Shown here: positions 9,186-17,162 of the stretch, in pieces
Layout of the letters: every line of letters starts with the position of its first letter
Position numbering within the stretch: the stretch's first letter is position 1
Source of the DNA: Cytophagales bacterium
GTDB lineage: Bacteria > Bacteroidota > Bacteroidia > Cytophagales > Spirosomataceae
Length of the DNA stretch: 64,000 bases
Direction: 5' to 3'
Assembly (NCBI GenBank): GCA_013298215.1
Contig: JAAFKE010000001.1
Coordinates: 134,692 to 198,691 of the forward strand
Notes under the pieces: model-generated
Databases searched by the model: none
The model's input: only the letters and a program-made list of their open reading frames with translations
What the model was told of the DNA's origin: nothing
Translations under genes and position numbers: made by a program

Positions 9186-9272
9186 TATACTGAAAATAAC
9201 TCGCCTACTTTTATGTTAAAAACCTAACCATCAACTGATTAAATATCTCATTTAAAAAATCTAAAAATCAAG

Positions 9273-9301
9273 GTGTCGTAAAATATTTTTTTTTACGACA
9301 C
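9273..9301. promoter_or_regulatory. 11-bp hairpin upstream of the ompA-like gene
   Basis: GTGTCGTAAAA (9273-9283) pairs perfectly with TTTTACGACAC (9291-9301) across a 7-base T-rich loop. It lies 64 bases before the ATG at 9366, and a TACTTTG element follows at 9309-9315. It may be an operator, or a remnant terminator of the decayed region; position alone does not decide. Confidence 0.35.
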
Positions 9302-9365
9302 AAATTGCTACTTTGGCTGCTGTAAACCTAAAGTTTCAATCTTTTTATCACAAAACCCTACTTCT

Positions 9366-10244
9366 ATGCCGATTAAAACACTCGCTTGGATTGCCCTTAT
9401 GCTGTGGATGGGCGGTTCGACCTACTGGCACACCTGTAAAATCAAACAGTTATGCGATGGTCCAGCCCCTGAAGCAGCATCAAACTATTTGGTACCACCA
9501 TTGAGTATTGTAGACTCAGTCGCGCTCAACCTGTCTTCACCGTTGAATTTTGGTTTCAAAAAATCGATGGCCGAACCAAATTATTACAACGTCAAAAAGG
9601 AATTGGATTCGTTGGCTTCTTATCTAAAGGTCAATCCCGCACGCAAAACCACTATCACGGGCTTGTACTCGTCCGTCGAGAAAAACGCAACTTCTTTTGC
9701 TGATTTAGGATTGGCTCGCGCCGATGCCATCAAGCAATACTTGGTAAAGGCAGGCGTTCCCGCAGCACAATTAGGCACCGCCAGCCGAATGGTAGATCTG
9801 GCATTTAGCCCCGACGATTCGACCCACGGTATGGAATTTGGATTTGTAGGACTCCAAGTACCCCAAACCAATCAGGCACTGGCCGACGCTGAGATCCACA
9901 CTACTGTATTTGAGCCAATGGACTTGTATTTCCCATCGGGCAGTGCAGACTATATCAAAACTACCGAAAACGGCAAATTTTTGGTCGAAGCCAAAAAGTT
10001 TTTGGCCGAAAATAAAAATGAGAAACTGCTGCTGACTGGTTACGCAGACAATGTAGGCCCAGAAAACAGCAATCTAATTCTTTCTCAGCAACGTGCAGCC
10101 AACGCGCTCCGAACGTTCAAGAAAGAAGGTATTCCAGCCAGCCGATTGACCACCGATGCCAAAGGCGAATCTGAACCCAAGACTACAAATGACACGCCCG
10201 AAGGCCGCCGCGCCAACCGCCGCGTAAGCGTTGTAGTTCAATAA
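9366..10244 (+). CDS. OmpA-family protein with N-terminal membrane anchor
   Basis: 292 residues. Residues 4-20 (KTLAWIALMLWMGGSTY) form one hydrophobic segment, either an uncleaved anchor or a signal sequence. Residues about 60-165 form a first module with an OmpA-like pattern (PLNFGFKKSMAEPNYYNVK, a Ser/Ala-rich helix, then ARADAIKQYL). The C-terminal module (about residues 178-292) is a clear OmpA domain: FEPMDLYFPSGSA, LLLTGYADNVGPENSN, RAANALRTF, and ending GRRANRRVSVVVQ. These domains bind peptidoglycan through the Asp/Arg pair, here in the TGYADN and RRANRRV motifs. So it seems to be a tandem double OmpA protein in the cell envelope. It is followed by a terminator and two related membrane-anchored HhH proteins, which may act with it. 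Confidence 0.8.
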   Translation: MPIKTLAWIALMLWMGGSTYWHTCKIKQLCDGPAPEAASNYLVPPLSIVDSVALNLSSPLNFGFKKSMAEPNYYNVKKELDSLASYLKVNPARKTTITGLYSSVEKNATSFADLGLARADAIKQYLVKAGVPAAQLGTASRMVDLAFSPDDSTHGMEFGFVGLQVPQTNQALADAEIHTTVFEPMDLYFPSGSADYIKTTENGKFLVEAKKFLAENKNEKLLLTGYADNVGPENSNLILSQQRAANALRTFKKEGIPASRLTTDAKGESEPKTTNDTPEGRRANRRVSVVVQ

Positions 10245-10251
10245 GAAGCAG

Positions 10252-10284
10252 TTGCAAGGGTAAAACACCCTTGCAATTTATTTT
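10252..10284 (+). terminator. Rho-independent terminator after the ompA-like gene
   Basis: TTGCAAGGGT (10252-10261) pairs perfectly with ACCCTTGCAA (10267-10276) over a 5-base loop and is followed by TTTATTTT. It begins 7 bases after the stop codon, so it should limit read-through into the next gene 30 bases downstream. Confidence 0.8.
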
Positions 10285-10314
10285 AATCATACTCAAAACT
10301 AATAAACACTTATT

Positions 10315-10773
10315 ATGTACGAACACTTTAATCCCCTTGGCTTGTCCGATGCTTGGTGGCAGCACATTTTGATGATAGTGGTAGCAGCTGTCTTAGGTTA
10401 CATCATCGGCTATTATTCGCGCAGGAGCGAGATCGAAGGCCTCGAAATTGAATTGGCAGGAATCGACGCTTCGCTCGATGACTGTTTGAGTAGCAAAAAG
10501 ATTGACGTTGTTGTACGACCCGACGACCTGAAAATAGTAGAAGGAATTGGCCCAAAAATAGAGGAGTTGTTCAAGAGCCAGGGCATTACAACTTTTGCCA
10601 AATTGGCTGCATCCAGCGCCGAACACCTACGCGAAATCTTGGTCACAGCGGGAACAAATTTTCAGATTCACGACCCAACCACCTGGCCACAGCAAGCAGC
10701 GATGGCCCGCGATGGCAAATGGGACGAACTCAAAAAATGGCAAGATGAGCTTTACAAAGGTCGTCCAGAATAA
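10315..10773 (+). CDS. Membrane-anchored helix-hairpin-helix protein, copy 1
   Basis: 152 residues. A hydrophobic segment at about residues 17-36 (ILMIVVAAVLGYIIGYYSRR) anchors the protein, followed by a short helical spacer. Residues about 75-115 are a helix-hairpin-helix module of the r-protein/flap-nuclease-like type (DDLKIVEGIGPKIEELFKSQ, GITTFAKLA). A distinctive tail follows: DPTTWPQQAAMARDGKWDEL, then KKWQDELYKGRPE. HhH modules usually bind DNA, but this subtype is common in Bacteroidota envelope proteins, where no DNA role is shown. The next gene is a clear paralogue, so the pair arose by tandem duplication. Terminators lie on both sides of the pair. Molecular function is unknown. Confidence 0.75.
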   Translation: MYEHFNPLGLSDAWWQHILMIVVAAVLGYIIGYYSRRSEIEGLEIELAGIDASLDDCLSSKKIDVVVRPDDLKIVEGIGPKIEELFKSQGITTFAKLAASSAEHLREILVTAGTNFQIHDPTTWPQQAAMARDGKWDELKKWQDELYKGRPE

Positions 10774-10801
10774 ATCTTAACCTTCAAACCGAAAAATCAC
10801 C

Positions 10802-11281
10802 ATGATTATATTACAAGCTACTCCCCTAAGCCAAAACTTTTGGGTAGCCATCTTAGAGGCCCTATTGTTGTTGGCTCTTGCCGCCTATATCGGTTGGTGG
10901 ATTGCCCGCCGAACGTTGGCCACTCAAATTGAAGGATTGCAAGCTGATATTCGCACAAAAAAATCTGAATTGGACGATTGCCGCCGTAAGCCTACCCCTT
11001 CTAAAGCAGCCACGGCACGGGCAAAATTTGACGACCTAAAAATGATAGAAGGTATTGGTCCTAAGATAGAAGAACTATTAAAAAAAGACGGCATTAGTAC
11101 TTTTAAGCAATTGGCCGATACCACTGCCGTACACATAAAAAAGGTTTTAGACGTAGCAGGGCCGCGTTTTCAAATGCACGACCCAACTACTTGGCCACAA
11201 CAGTCGGCGATGGCTCGCGATGGCAAATGGGACGAGCTCAAAAAATGGCAAGACGAGCTCTACAAAGGACGGTTAGATTGA
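10802..11281 (+). CDS. Membrane-anchored helix-hairpin-helix protein, copy 2
   Basis: 159 residues, same architecture as the preceding gene: a membrane segment at about residues 12-33 (VAILEALLLLALAAYIGWWI), a coiled helical spacer with Cys in LDDCRRKP, then the HhH module (DDLKMIEGIGPKIEELLKKD) and the tail WPQQSAMARDGKWDELKKWQ. The last 35 residues are almost identical to those of copy 1, while the spacer and membrane parts have diverged, so selection seems strongest on the C-terminal domain. It starts 28 bases after copy 1 and is probably co-transcribed with it. It ends at a strong terminator 4 bases downstream. Confidence 0.75.
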   Translation: MIILQATPLSQNFWVAILEALLLLALAAYIGWWIARRTLATQIEGLQADIRTKKSELDDCRRKPTPSKAATARAKFDDLKMIEGIGPKIEELLKKDGISTFKQLADTTAVHIKKVLDVAGPRFQMHDPTTWPQQSAMARDGKWDELKKWQDELYKGRLD

Positions 11282-11285
11282 TTTT

Positions 11286-11330
11286 TAGCCCAAAAAAACC
11301 CAAACTGAACGTTTGGGTTTTTTTGGGCTA
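11286..11330 (+). terminator. Strong intrinsic terminator
   Basis: A perfect 20-bp stem (11286-11305 with 11311-11330) and a 5-base loop TGAAC, immediately after the second HhH gene. The stem itself carries an A7/T7 run; only a weak T-tract follows. The symmetrical A/T content would let it work in either direction. Confidence 0.8.
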
Positions 11331-11387
11331 AAATTTCTGTTTTCACCCCTAAACCATGGTCAGAAACAGGAACTCGCGGCGTTGAGG

Positions 11388-11395
11388 TAACTTTG
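11388..11395 (+). promoter_or_regulatory. -7 promoter element for the alkyltransferase-like gene
   Basis: TAACTTTG is an exact match to the Bacteroidota -7 consensus TAnnTTTG. It lies 47 bases before the GTG start at 11443, giving a leader of about 40 bases. No good -33 TTTG is visible at the proper distance. Confidence 0.45.
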
Positions 11396-11442
11396 TAGAT
11401 GGTATTGTCGCCTTTATCCGTCATTCAACATCATTACTTACA

Positions 11443-11784
11443 GTGGCTAACAGAGATTCAAACAAAGATTTTTTTTCGGACGTTTACGCCGTCGTGCGCT
11501 TGATTCCTCCGGGTCGGGTGTCGTCTTACGGTGCAATTGGCCGTTATTTGGGCAGCCGCACGGCCGCCCGCATGGTAGGATGGGCCATGAACAACGCCCA
11601 CGCAATGCCCGACGTTCCCGCCCACAGGGTTGTCAATCGGGCGGGCGTACTCACGGGCAAGCATTGCTTTGGTGGCCCGTTGGTTATGCAGAGCCTGTTG
11701 GAAGCCGAGGGTGTAATAATAGAAAACGATAGAATTATAGACTTCGAGCGCGTCAATTGGGATCCCACCGACGAACTACCTTAG
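11443..11784 (+). CDS. Alkyltransferase-like protein (MGMT fold, no acceptor Cys)
   Basis: 113 residues from a GTG start; no in-frame ATG is available upstream of the conserved region. It is the C-terminal DNA-binding domain of the MGMT/Ogt family: IPPGRVSSYGAIGRYLG, then the helix RTAARMVGWAMNNA, then PAHRVVNRAGVLTG. In true O6-alkylguanine transferases the active site is PCHRV; here Cys is Ala (PAHRV), so alkyl transfer is impossible. Such alkyltransferase-like proteins bind O6-alkylguanine, flip it out and hand the lesion to nucleotide excision repair. The better-known ones have Trp at this place, while Ala is known from a Thermus homologue. The gene is isolated, between a terminator and a convergent gene. 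Confidence 0.85.
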   Translation: MANRDSNKDFFSDVYAVVRLIPPGRVSSYGAIGRYLGSRTAARMVGWAMNNAHAMPDVPAHRVVNRAGVLTGKHCFGGPLVMQSLLEAEGVIIENDRIIDFERVNWDPTDELP

Positions 11785-11790
11785 ACGTAT

Positions 11791-12111
11791 TCAGGGCAGT
11801 TTTACCACCACCGCCGTGCCGCTGGCACTTACCATGAGCATAGAACCGTTGATGGTTTCGTAGTCTAAGTCGGTGGCAATGACCGCGTTTGCGCCCAGGT
11901 GCTGGGCTTGTTCAATCATTTCTTTGATGGCAATGCTCTTGGCCTCGCGCAGGCCTTGTTCGTAAGCACCCGAGCGGCCGCCCACCACGTCGCTAATGCC
12001 CGCAAAGAAGTCTTTGACGATGTTTGCCCCAATGATGGCTTCGCCAGTTACAAGGCCAATGTATTTGGTAATTGTGTGGCCTTCGAGGGTGTTGGTGGTA
12101 GTGATGAGCAT
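11791..12111 (-). CDS. YbjQ/UPF0145 family protein
   Basis: 106 residues from the ATG at 12111, which gives the normal start [11 protein letters not shown]; an upstream in-frame ATG at 12138 would add an atypical nine residues. The sequence shows the family features: [36 protein letters not shown], and an Ala/Asn-rich segment [16 protein letters not shown]0145 proteins form a pentameric ring and are sometimes labelled heavy-metal binding; function is not established. It follows the polyprenyl synthase gene by 33 bases on the same strand and may be co-transcribed. Convergent with the alkyltransferase-like gene, 6 bases apart. Confidence 0.85.
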   Translation of the reverse strand: MLITTTNTLEGHTITKYIGLVTGEAIIGANIVKDFFAGISDVVGGRSGAYEQGLREAKSIAIKEMIEQAQHLGANAVIATDLDYETINGSMLMVSASGTAVVVKLP

Positions 12112-12144
12112 AATTTGGGGGGAGTGAACTATGAACAAAAGTTG

Positions 12145-13131
12145 CTATTTTGTGCGTTCGATGGTATAGGCCACCAAACCCTTTAACGAGGCGCGGTAGG
12201 GCGTGTCGGCAAAAGTGTTTAGTATCTGGAGGGCGTCGTGCACGAAACGCTGCATGGCTTGGGTTGCGTATTCGATGCCACCCGATTCTTTGACAAACCG
12301 TATGACCTCGGCTACTTTGTTGGGCTTTTGAGATTCGTTTTTAACGATGTTGATGATGCGACGCTTCTCTAACCAACTGGCCTGGTTGAGGGCATAAATG
12401 AGTGGCAAGGTCATTTTTTTTTCTTTAATGTCAATCCCCAGCGGCTTGCCTACTTCGGCTTCTCCGTAGTCGAAGAGATCGTCTTTTATCTGGAAAGCAA
12501 TGCCGATCGTTTCGCCAAATTTTTTCATGCGCAGCACCGTTTCGTCGTCAGACCCCACCGACGACGCGCCCGCGCCGCAGCAAGCGGCAAAAAGGGAGGC
12601 AGTTTTTTGGCGGATAATGTCGTAGTAAACCGCCTCGGTAATATCTAAGCGACGCGCCTTTTCTATTTGCAGCAGTTCTCCTTCGCTGATCTCGCGGACG
12701 GCCTCCGAAACAATTTTAAGTATCTGAAAGTCACCGTTGTCGATCGATAGCAACAGCCCGCGCGACAGCAGGTAGTCGCCCACCAGAACCGCTATTTTGT
12801 TTTTCCAGAGGGCATTAATCGAGAAAAAACCCCGCCGATAATCTGAGTCGTCCACCACATCGTCGTGCACGAGCGTGGCCGTGTGCAGGAGTTCGATGAG
12901 CGCCGCGCCCCGGTAAGTAGCATCTGAGATGGCTCCGCAAACGCCCGCCGTCAGAAACACAAACATGGGCCTAAGCTGTTTTCCTTTGCGCCGCACAATG
13001 TAGTTCATAATCTGGTCGAGCAGCATAACGTCGGACTTCATAAACTGACGAAAACGCACTTCAAATGCCTGCATTTCGGGGTCTATGGGGGCCTGTATTT
13101 CTTTAATCGTCATTAGAATAGGGTTGTTCAT
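12145..13131 (-). CDS. Trans-polyprenyl diphosphate synthase (IspA/IspB family)
   Basis: 328 residues. The enzyme condenses isopentenyl diphosphate units onto an allylic primer to make a long all-trans polyprenyl diphosphate, in this phylum normally the side chain of menaquinone. Both aspartate-rich motifs are present: DDVVD (residues 90-94) with the following YRRG, and DDLFD (217-221); the substrate-binding GKQLRP (50-55) is also intact. Length and the bulky residues before the first motif (LLHTATLVHD) suggest a long-chain product, but chain length cannot be read safely. The second in-frame ATG (13113) is a possible start. The UPF0145 gene follows 33 bases downstream. Confidence 0.88.
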   Translation of the reverse strand: MNNPILMTIKEIQAPIDPEMQAFEVRFRQFMKSDVMLLDQIMNYIVRRKGKQLRPMFVFLTAGVCGAISDATYRGAALIELLHTATLVHDDVVDDSDYRRGFFSINALWKNKIAVLVGDYLLSRGLLLSIDNGDFQILKIVSEAVREISEGELLQIEKARRLDITEAVYYDIIRQKTASLFAACCGAGASSVGSDDETVLRMKKFGETIGIAFQIKDDLFDYGEAEVGKPLGIDIKEKKMTLPLIYALNQASWLEKRRIINIVKNESQKPNKVAEVIRFVKESGGIEYATQAMQRFVHDALQILNTFADTPYRASLKGLVAYTIERTK

Positions 13132-13290
13132 TCATTGTTTCAAGGCTCAAATATAAGTCCGATTGGTCAATAAAAGTTCTTTCTGTGTTCGGATCGTTGG
13201 CAAAACTAAAGCAACCGAACCAAATCTGGTTTTTGATTGAAACCTAAAAATTTGCAATTTGCGTGCTTTCTGGCTATAACACCCAACCTC

Positions 13291-14112
13291 ATGAAAATAT
13301 ACCACGATCTTTTACGGCACATCTTAGCAAACGGCACCCAAAAAACCGACCGCACCGGCACGGGAACGGTCAGCGTTTTTGGATACCAGATGCGCTTCGA
13401 TCTGCGCGAGGGTTTCCCGATTGTGACAACCAAAAAAATTCACCTCAAATCAATCATCCACGAACTCCTTTGGTTTATTGCTGGCGACACAAACGTTGGC
13501 TATTTGCAAAACAACGCCGTGCGAATTTGGGACGAGTGGGCCGACCAAAACGGTGATCTTGGGCCCGTTTATGGCAAACAATGGCGCAGTTGGCAAACGC
13601 CAAACGGCCAGAGCATCGACCAATTGAAGAACGTTTTGGCACAACTAAAAAGCACCCCCGACTCGCGCCGACTGATGGTAAGTGCCTGGAACCCAGCCGA
13701 TGTACCCAACATGGCACTGCCACCGTGCCACGCGCTTTTCCAGTTTTATGTGGCTCCGCCCGACATTAAAAAAGGTGAGGATAAACCCAAATTGTCGTGC
13801 CAACTATACCAACGCAGTGCCGACGTTTTTCTGGGTGTTCCCTTCAACATTGCGTCTTACGCCCTGCTCACAATGATGGTGGCGCAAGAATGCGGCTACC
13901 AAGCCCACGAGTTTATATGGACTGGCGGCGACACCCACATTTATACCAACCACCTGCCGCAGGTTGAACTTCAACTAACCCGCACGCCGCTGCCGCTGCC
14001 GCAGATGCACTTAAATACCGGCATAAAGTCCATTTTTGATTTTAAGTACGACGATTTTACCCTCAAAAACTACCACCCCCTCCCTGCAATAAAGGCTTCG
14101 GTGGCGGTTTAG
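13291..14112 (+). CDS. thyA: Thymidylate synthase
   Basis: 273 residues with the start at 13291 ([12 protein letters not shown]); an upstream in-frame ATG would add 18 residues absent from the family. ThyA methylates dUMP to dTMP with methylenetetrahydrofolate as donor and reductant. Visible signatures: the phosphate-binding Arg in [22 protein letters not shown], the nucleophile Cys146 in [11 protein letters not shown] (same position as in E. coli), [17 protein letters not shown] and the Asn/His ligands in HIYTNHLPQ. It stands alone here; the usual Bacteroidota partner folA (dihydrofolate reductase) is not adjacent. It is divergent from the polyprenyl synthase gene. Confidence 0.96.
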   Translation: MKIYHDLLRHILANGTQKTDRTGTGTVSVFGYQMRFDLREGFPIVTTKKIHLKSIIHELLWFIAGDTNVGYLQNNAVRIWDEWADQNGDLGPVYGKQWRSWQTPNGQSIDQLKNVLAQLKSTPDSRRLMVSAWNPADVPNMALPPCHALFQFYVAPPDIKKGEDKPKLSCQLYQRSADVFLGVPFNIASYALLTMMVAQECGYQAHEFIWTGGDTHIYTNHLPQVELQLTRTPLPLPQMHLNTGIKSIFDFKYDDFTLKNYHPLPAIKASVAV

Positions 14113-14334
14113 AAAATTATGAATGATGAATTATAAATTTTCAACTTGCTGATTATTAGAAGATTGAAACTCAAAATCCATCATTTTGTTTTGATTAATT
14201 CGCTTAATGCCAAATTATTGACCAGAAAAAAAAACAGGTAGCAATAGCCCAATAATCTACATTTGTTTAATACGTGATGGCATGATTATCAGCTATTTAT
14301 TCTATAATTCACTCATTCAAAACTCATTCCTAAC

Positions 14335-14622
14335 ATGAATATTGACCAAGAAACCCTGCGCAAAGTGGCGCATTTGGCACGCCTCGAACTCCGCCCCGAC
14401 GAAGAACTCTCGATGCAACAAAACTTAGAAAGTGTGCTGAGTTGGATGCAGCAGCTCGACGAAATTGACACCACGGGCGTGGAGCCGCTCACGCACATTT
14501 CGGAGCGCACCAACGCGTTTCGGGAGGACACCGCCCAGAACAACCTGCCCCTGCAACGGGCACTGGCAAACGCCCCTCGCAGCGACAGGTCTTTTTTCAA
14601 AGTACCCAAAGTGATTGAGTAA
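14335..14622 (+). CDS. gatC: Aspartyl/glutamyl-tRNA amidotransferase subunit C
   Basis: 95 residues, normal for GatC, the small subunit that wraps and stabilises the GatA-GatB pair which converts mischarged Glu-tRNA(Gln) or Asp-tRNA(Asn) to the amidated form. Typical features: VAHLARLELRPDEE near the N-terminus, the central LSWMQQLDEIDTTGVEPLTH and the C-terminal RSDRSFFKVPKVIE. As usual in Bacteroidota, gatA and gatB are elsewhere. It is convergent with nadE, 11 bases apart. The 222-base gap upstream (14113-14334) is AT-rich and contains no recognisable gene or RNA. Confidence 0.93.
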   Translation: MNIDQETLRKVAHLARLELRPDEELSMQQNLESVLSWMQQLDEIDTTGVEPLTHISERTNAFREDTAQNNLPLQRALANAPRSDRSFFKVPKVIE

Positions 14623-14633
14623 ACTCGGGGTGG

Positions 14634-16673
14634 TTAGAAGCCTATTTTCCCCCGGCGATTTTCGGTTTTTTTGTCCATAAAATACGCCTCCATTTCGGAT
14701 AGTTCTTTCTGGTAGCCCCCGTTTAGGATCGGGAATCGGCACCACGAGCGGGGGTCGAGATTAAGGTCGTCGAGGTGAAAACCCGGCGCGTAGCGTTCGC
14801 GTTTCCACTGGTTGCGGGCCCAGAGTGTAAAAAAGCGCGCCACCGAATTGTACAACAACTCGCGCTCGAAAACGCCCGCAAAACGCACCTCCATGAACTT
14901 CAAGCACTCCACGGGTGGTTTTTTGTCTCTGATCGCAACCTCTTCGATGGCATCCAGCAATTGGTAGGGCATCAGATCGGCCTCGTCGGTTTGCATTTGT
15001 TCTTTGGGCCGCAGTTCGGCGGTTGGTTGCAGACTATTTACTTTTTGGAGTCCTTTGATGCAGATATTTCGGCCTTTCACGTGGCAACCAATGGTTTCTA
15101 ACCACACCAACCACGTTCTGAGCCAGTGCTTGTCGATGCCCGAAATGGGGCTGATGCTCCCTGCCGTGTCGCCGTCCATGGTGCAATAGCCCACCGCTAC
15201 CTCCGAGCGGTTGGAGGTGGCCAGCAGCAGGTGGTTGTTTAGGTTTGTGAGCAACCAAACCCCTGGCGCACGCACCCGCGCCTGGATGTTTTGCAGGGCA
15301 ATGTCGTCGGTTTGCCACGTTATGCTTCGCCCAATTTGTTGTTCGATCAAGCCTTTGTAGGTTTCCACCAACCCATTAATGCCCACATTATAAAAAGTTG
15401 CGCCCATCGAAAAAGCCAAACTTTCGGCTGACTGATAGGTGTCGGTCGAGCTATTTTCGGTGCTTTGATAAATAGTGTGGATGAGCTGCTTTGAAATATC
15501 TTCCAGCGTTTGGCAATCCTGGATTTTTTTGATGTAAGCCAATTTATTTTTGAACGCATCGATCCCAATGCTCTCGTCGGCCAGCCGGATCATGAGGCCA
15601 CACAGGGCGGTGCAGGCGCAAGAGTCGGCCCCGCCCGAGAGCGAAATGGTGAACCCTTGCGAGCGCGATTTACGGAGGTAATCGAAAAGCCCCAAGCAAA
15701 CCGCCCGGGCAAACTCTTCTTCTTTGAGGTAGCCGCCGCGCTCGAATGGCTCTAATTGGGCCACCTGGTAAGCTGGTGCAATGGCAGGAAAATCGAAACG
15801 ATCGGATACTTTCCAGTTGCCCGCTGGCATCGGCGACTTGATCTGAGCGTGCGAAAGCTGGGTGACTTCGGTGTCGATAACCGCCGTGGTGAGCGTAAAT
15901 TCTTCGTAGCTAAAACGCGGACTCGACGCGAGCAGCTCGCCGTTCGAGGCAATCATGGCATCGCCGTCGAATATCAACCGCCCAGACTCGTTGCCCAACA
16001 GATTGGCGTACACGTAGGCGCACGAAAACGCCCGCGACCCGTCAATCACCAGCCGTTCGCGGGTTATGAACTTATTGAACGCAAAAGGACTGGCACTGGG
16101 GTTGAGGACAATATCTACGGCGCGGTCGAAATGCACGCGCCCTGGGCGGTTGGCCACCCAGGCATCTTCACAAATTTCAAACCCAATTCTGACCCCCGAC
16201 ACCTCAAAAACCAAATCACCAATCGGATACGTCAAGTCGCCAAGGGTAGAAGTCCCCATTTTAATCTCGTCGCGCCCGCCCGCAGGCCAGCGGTGAAACC
16301 ACCGGTCTTCGTAGAAAATGCCCGAATTGGGCAGGTGCTGCTTGGCCACAAAACCCAAAATACGTTTGTTGGCCAGCAAGCAAACGCAATTGTAAAGTTT
16401 GTGGTTGAGCCGCAGCGGCAAACCCACGCTGACGATGATGTTGGCCGTATGGGGAACGATCTCCAAGAGGCTTTCGGTGGCTTGGCGCACCGTGTCGGGG
16501 CTGTAGAAGGCATCGTCGCAACCGTAGCCCGATATGCACAGTTCGGGCAAGCACAGCACGCTCACTTCGGCCTTTCGGGCGGCTTCAATGGCCAACACAA
16601 TGTTGTTTCGGTTGTGCTCCCACGCCATCGGGGTGGTGTTTATGGTGCCAGCAGATACTTTAATGAGTCTCAT
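14634..16673 (-). CDS. nadE: Glutamine-dependent NAD+ synthetase
   Basis: 679 residues, the length of the two-domain glutamine-dependent type. It amidates deamido-NAD+ to NAD+, the last step of NAD synthesis. The N-terminal nitrilase-like glutaminase has its Glu-Lys-Cys triad at Glu44 (CLPELCISGYG), Lys111 (AKQHLP) and Cys168 (GFEICEDAW). The C-terminal NAD synthetase domain starts near residue 320, with the PP-loop SGGADS (346-351) that binds ATP, and the segment LLATSNRSEVAVGYCTMDGD. It overlaps the upstream DCC-family gene by four bases (ATGA), so the two are translationally coupled. It belongs to the NAD economy of the cell, like the island at 55-62 kb, but is an ordinary chromosomal copy. 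Confidence 0.95.
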   Translation of the reverse strand: MRLIKVSAGTINTTPMAWEHNRNNIVLAIEAARKAEVSVLCLPELCISGYGCDDAFYSPDTVRQATESLLEIVPHTANIIVSVGLPLRLNHKLYNCVCLLANKRILGFVAKQHLPNSGIFYEDRWFHRWPAGGRDEIKMGTSTLGDLTYPIGDLVFEVSGVRIGFEICEDAWVANRPGRVHFDRAVDIVLNPSASPFAFNKFITRERLVIDGSRAFSCAYVYANLLGNESGRLIFDGDAMIASNGELLASSPRFSYEEFTLTTAVIDTEVTQLSHAQIKSPMPAGNWKVSDRFDFPAIAPAYQVAQLEPFERGGYLKEEEFARAVCLGLFDYLRKSRSQGFTISLSGGADSCACTALCGLMIRLADESIGIDAFKNKLAYIKKIQDCQTLEDISKQLIHTIYQSTENSSTDTYQSAESLAFSMGATFYNVGINGLVETYKGLIEQQIGRSITWQTDDIALQNIQARVRAPGVWLLTNLNNHLLLATSNRSEVAVGYCTMDGDTAGSISPISGIDKHWLRTWLVWLETIGCHVKGRNICIKGLQKVNSLQPTAELRPKEQMQTDEADLMPYQLLDAIEEVAIRDKKPPVECLKFMEVRFAGVFERELLYNSVARFFTLWARNQWKRERYAPGFHLDDLNLDPRSWCRFPILNGGYQKELSEMEAYFMDKKTENRRGKIGF

Positions 16674-17095
16674 TGGTTGGGTGTTGTTGTGAATATAAAT
16701 CGGTGACTGTCAGCGGGTGTTGGCATTCGGCATGTGTTGGTTTTACCAAAGATAGCGTACCTATTTCTGGCAACTAACCCATAAATGGCATCTCTAAAAA
16801 AACGCGGCACAAACCGCAACGCCCACGCCCATTGCCAGCCGCGCAGGTGGCGGGCAATTCGCAGGGCGGCATCCGACTTTTCGTATATTCGACCGCCTTC
16901 AATCAATAGTACACTGTCAAGGTTCCCGTTTTTGTGGTCAAATTTGGCCAAATACGCCTCCGCCACCTCCGACTGCAAGGCTGCAAACCTAAACCGCTGG
17001 CCGGGGTCGTGATCGATCACAAAATTGATGCTGGCGTTGCAAAAGTTACAAACTCCGTCGAACAACACCAACGAAAACTCATTTTTTGGGTTCAT
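16670..17095 (-). CDS. DCC-family thiol-disulfide oxidoreductase-like protein
   Basis: 141 residues from the ATG at 17095; an in-frame upstream start would add 18 unusual residues (many Arg/His). It belongs to the DUF393/YuxK family, named after the conserved Asp-Cys-Cys: here LFDGVCNFCNASINFVID (near residues 10-27), resembling a thioredoxin-type CxxC. The rest is also typical: FRFAALQSEVAEAYL, the Arg pair in DAALRIARHLRGW and the C-terminal RNRYAIFGKTNTCRMP. Predicted redox or cofactor-related function; the reaction is unknown. Its last four bases overlap the nadE start. Confidence 0.85.
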   Translation of the reverse strand: MNPKNEFSLVLFDGVCNFCNASINFVIDHDPGQRFRFAALQSEVAEAYLAKFDHKNGNLDSVLLIEGGRIYEKSDAALRIARHLRGWQWAWALRFVPRFFRDAIYGLVARNRYAIFGKTNTCRMPTPADSHRFIFTTTPNQ

Positions 17096-17162
17096 TTCCA
17101 CGTGTCGAAGATGCAGAATGTGTGCCTTGTCGGTTCGTCCACGGCGCACATTCTACGTCTTT

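Larger units (their letters stand above)
8698..9365. other. AT-rich gap with decayed sequence, no intact gene
   Basis: This 668-base gap has no intact gene on either strand. The left end carries short near-repeats of the form aagttttacggttt and a perfect 10-base palindrome TACACGTGTA (8738-8747). The middle holds two decayed coding fragments on the minus strand, listed separately, one resembling a transposase. The right end carries an 11-bp hairpin just before the ompA-like gene. No tRNA cloverleaf was found. Confidence 0.6.

Noticed and set aside
14113-14334. tRNA, riboswitch or small RNA in the thyA-gatC gap
   Set aside because: No cloverleaf, no known aptamer motif, only AT-rich sequence.
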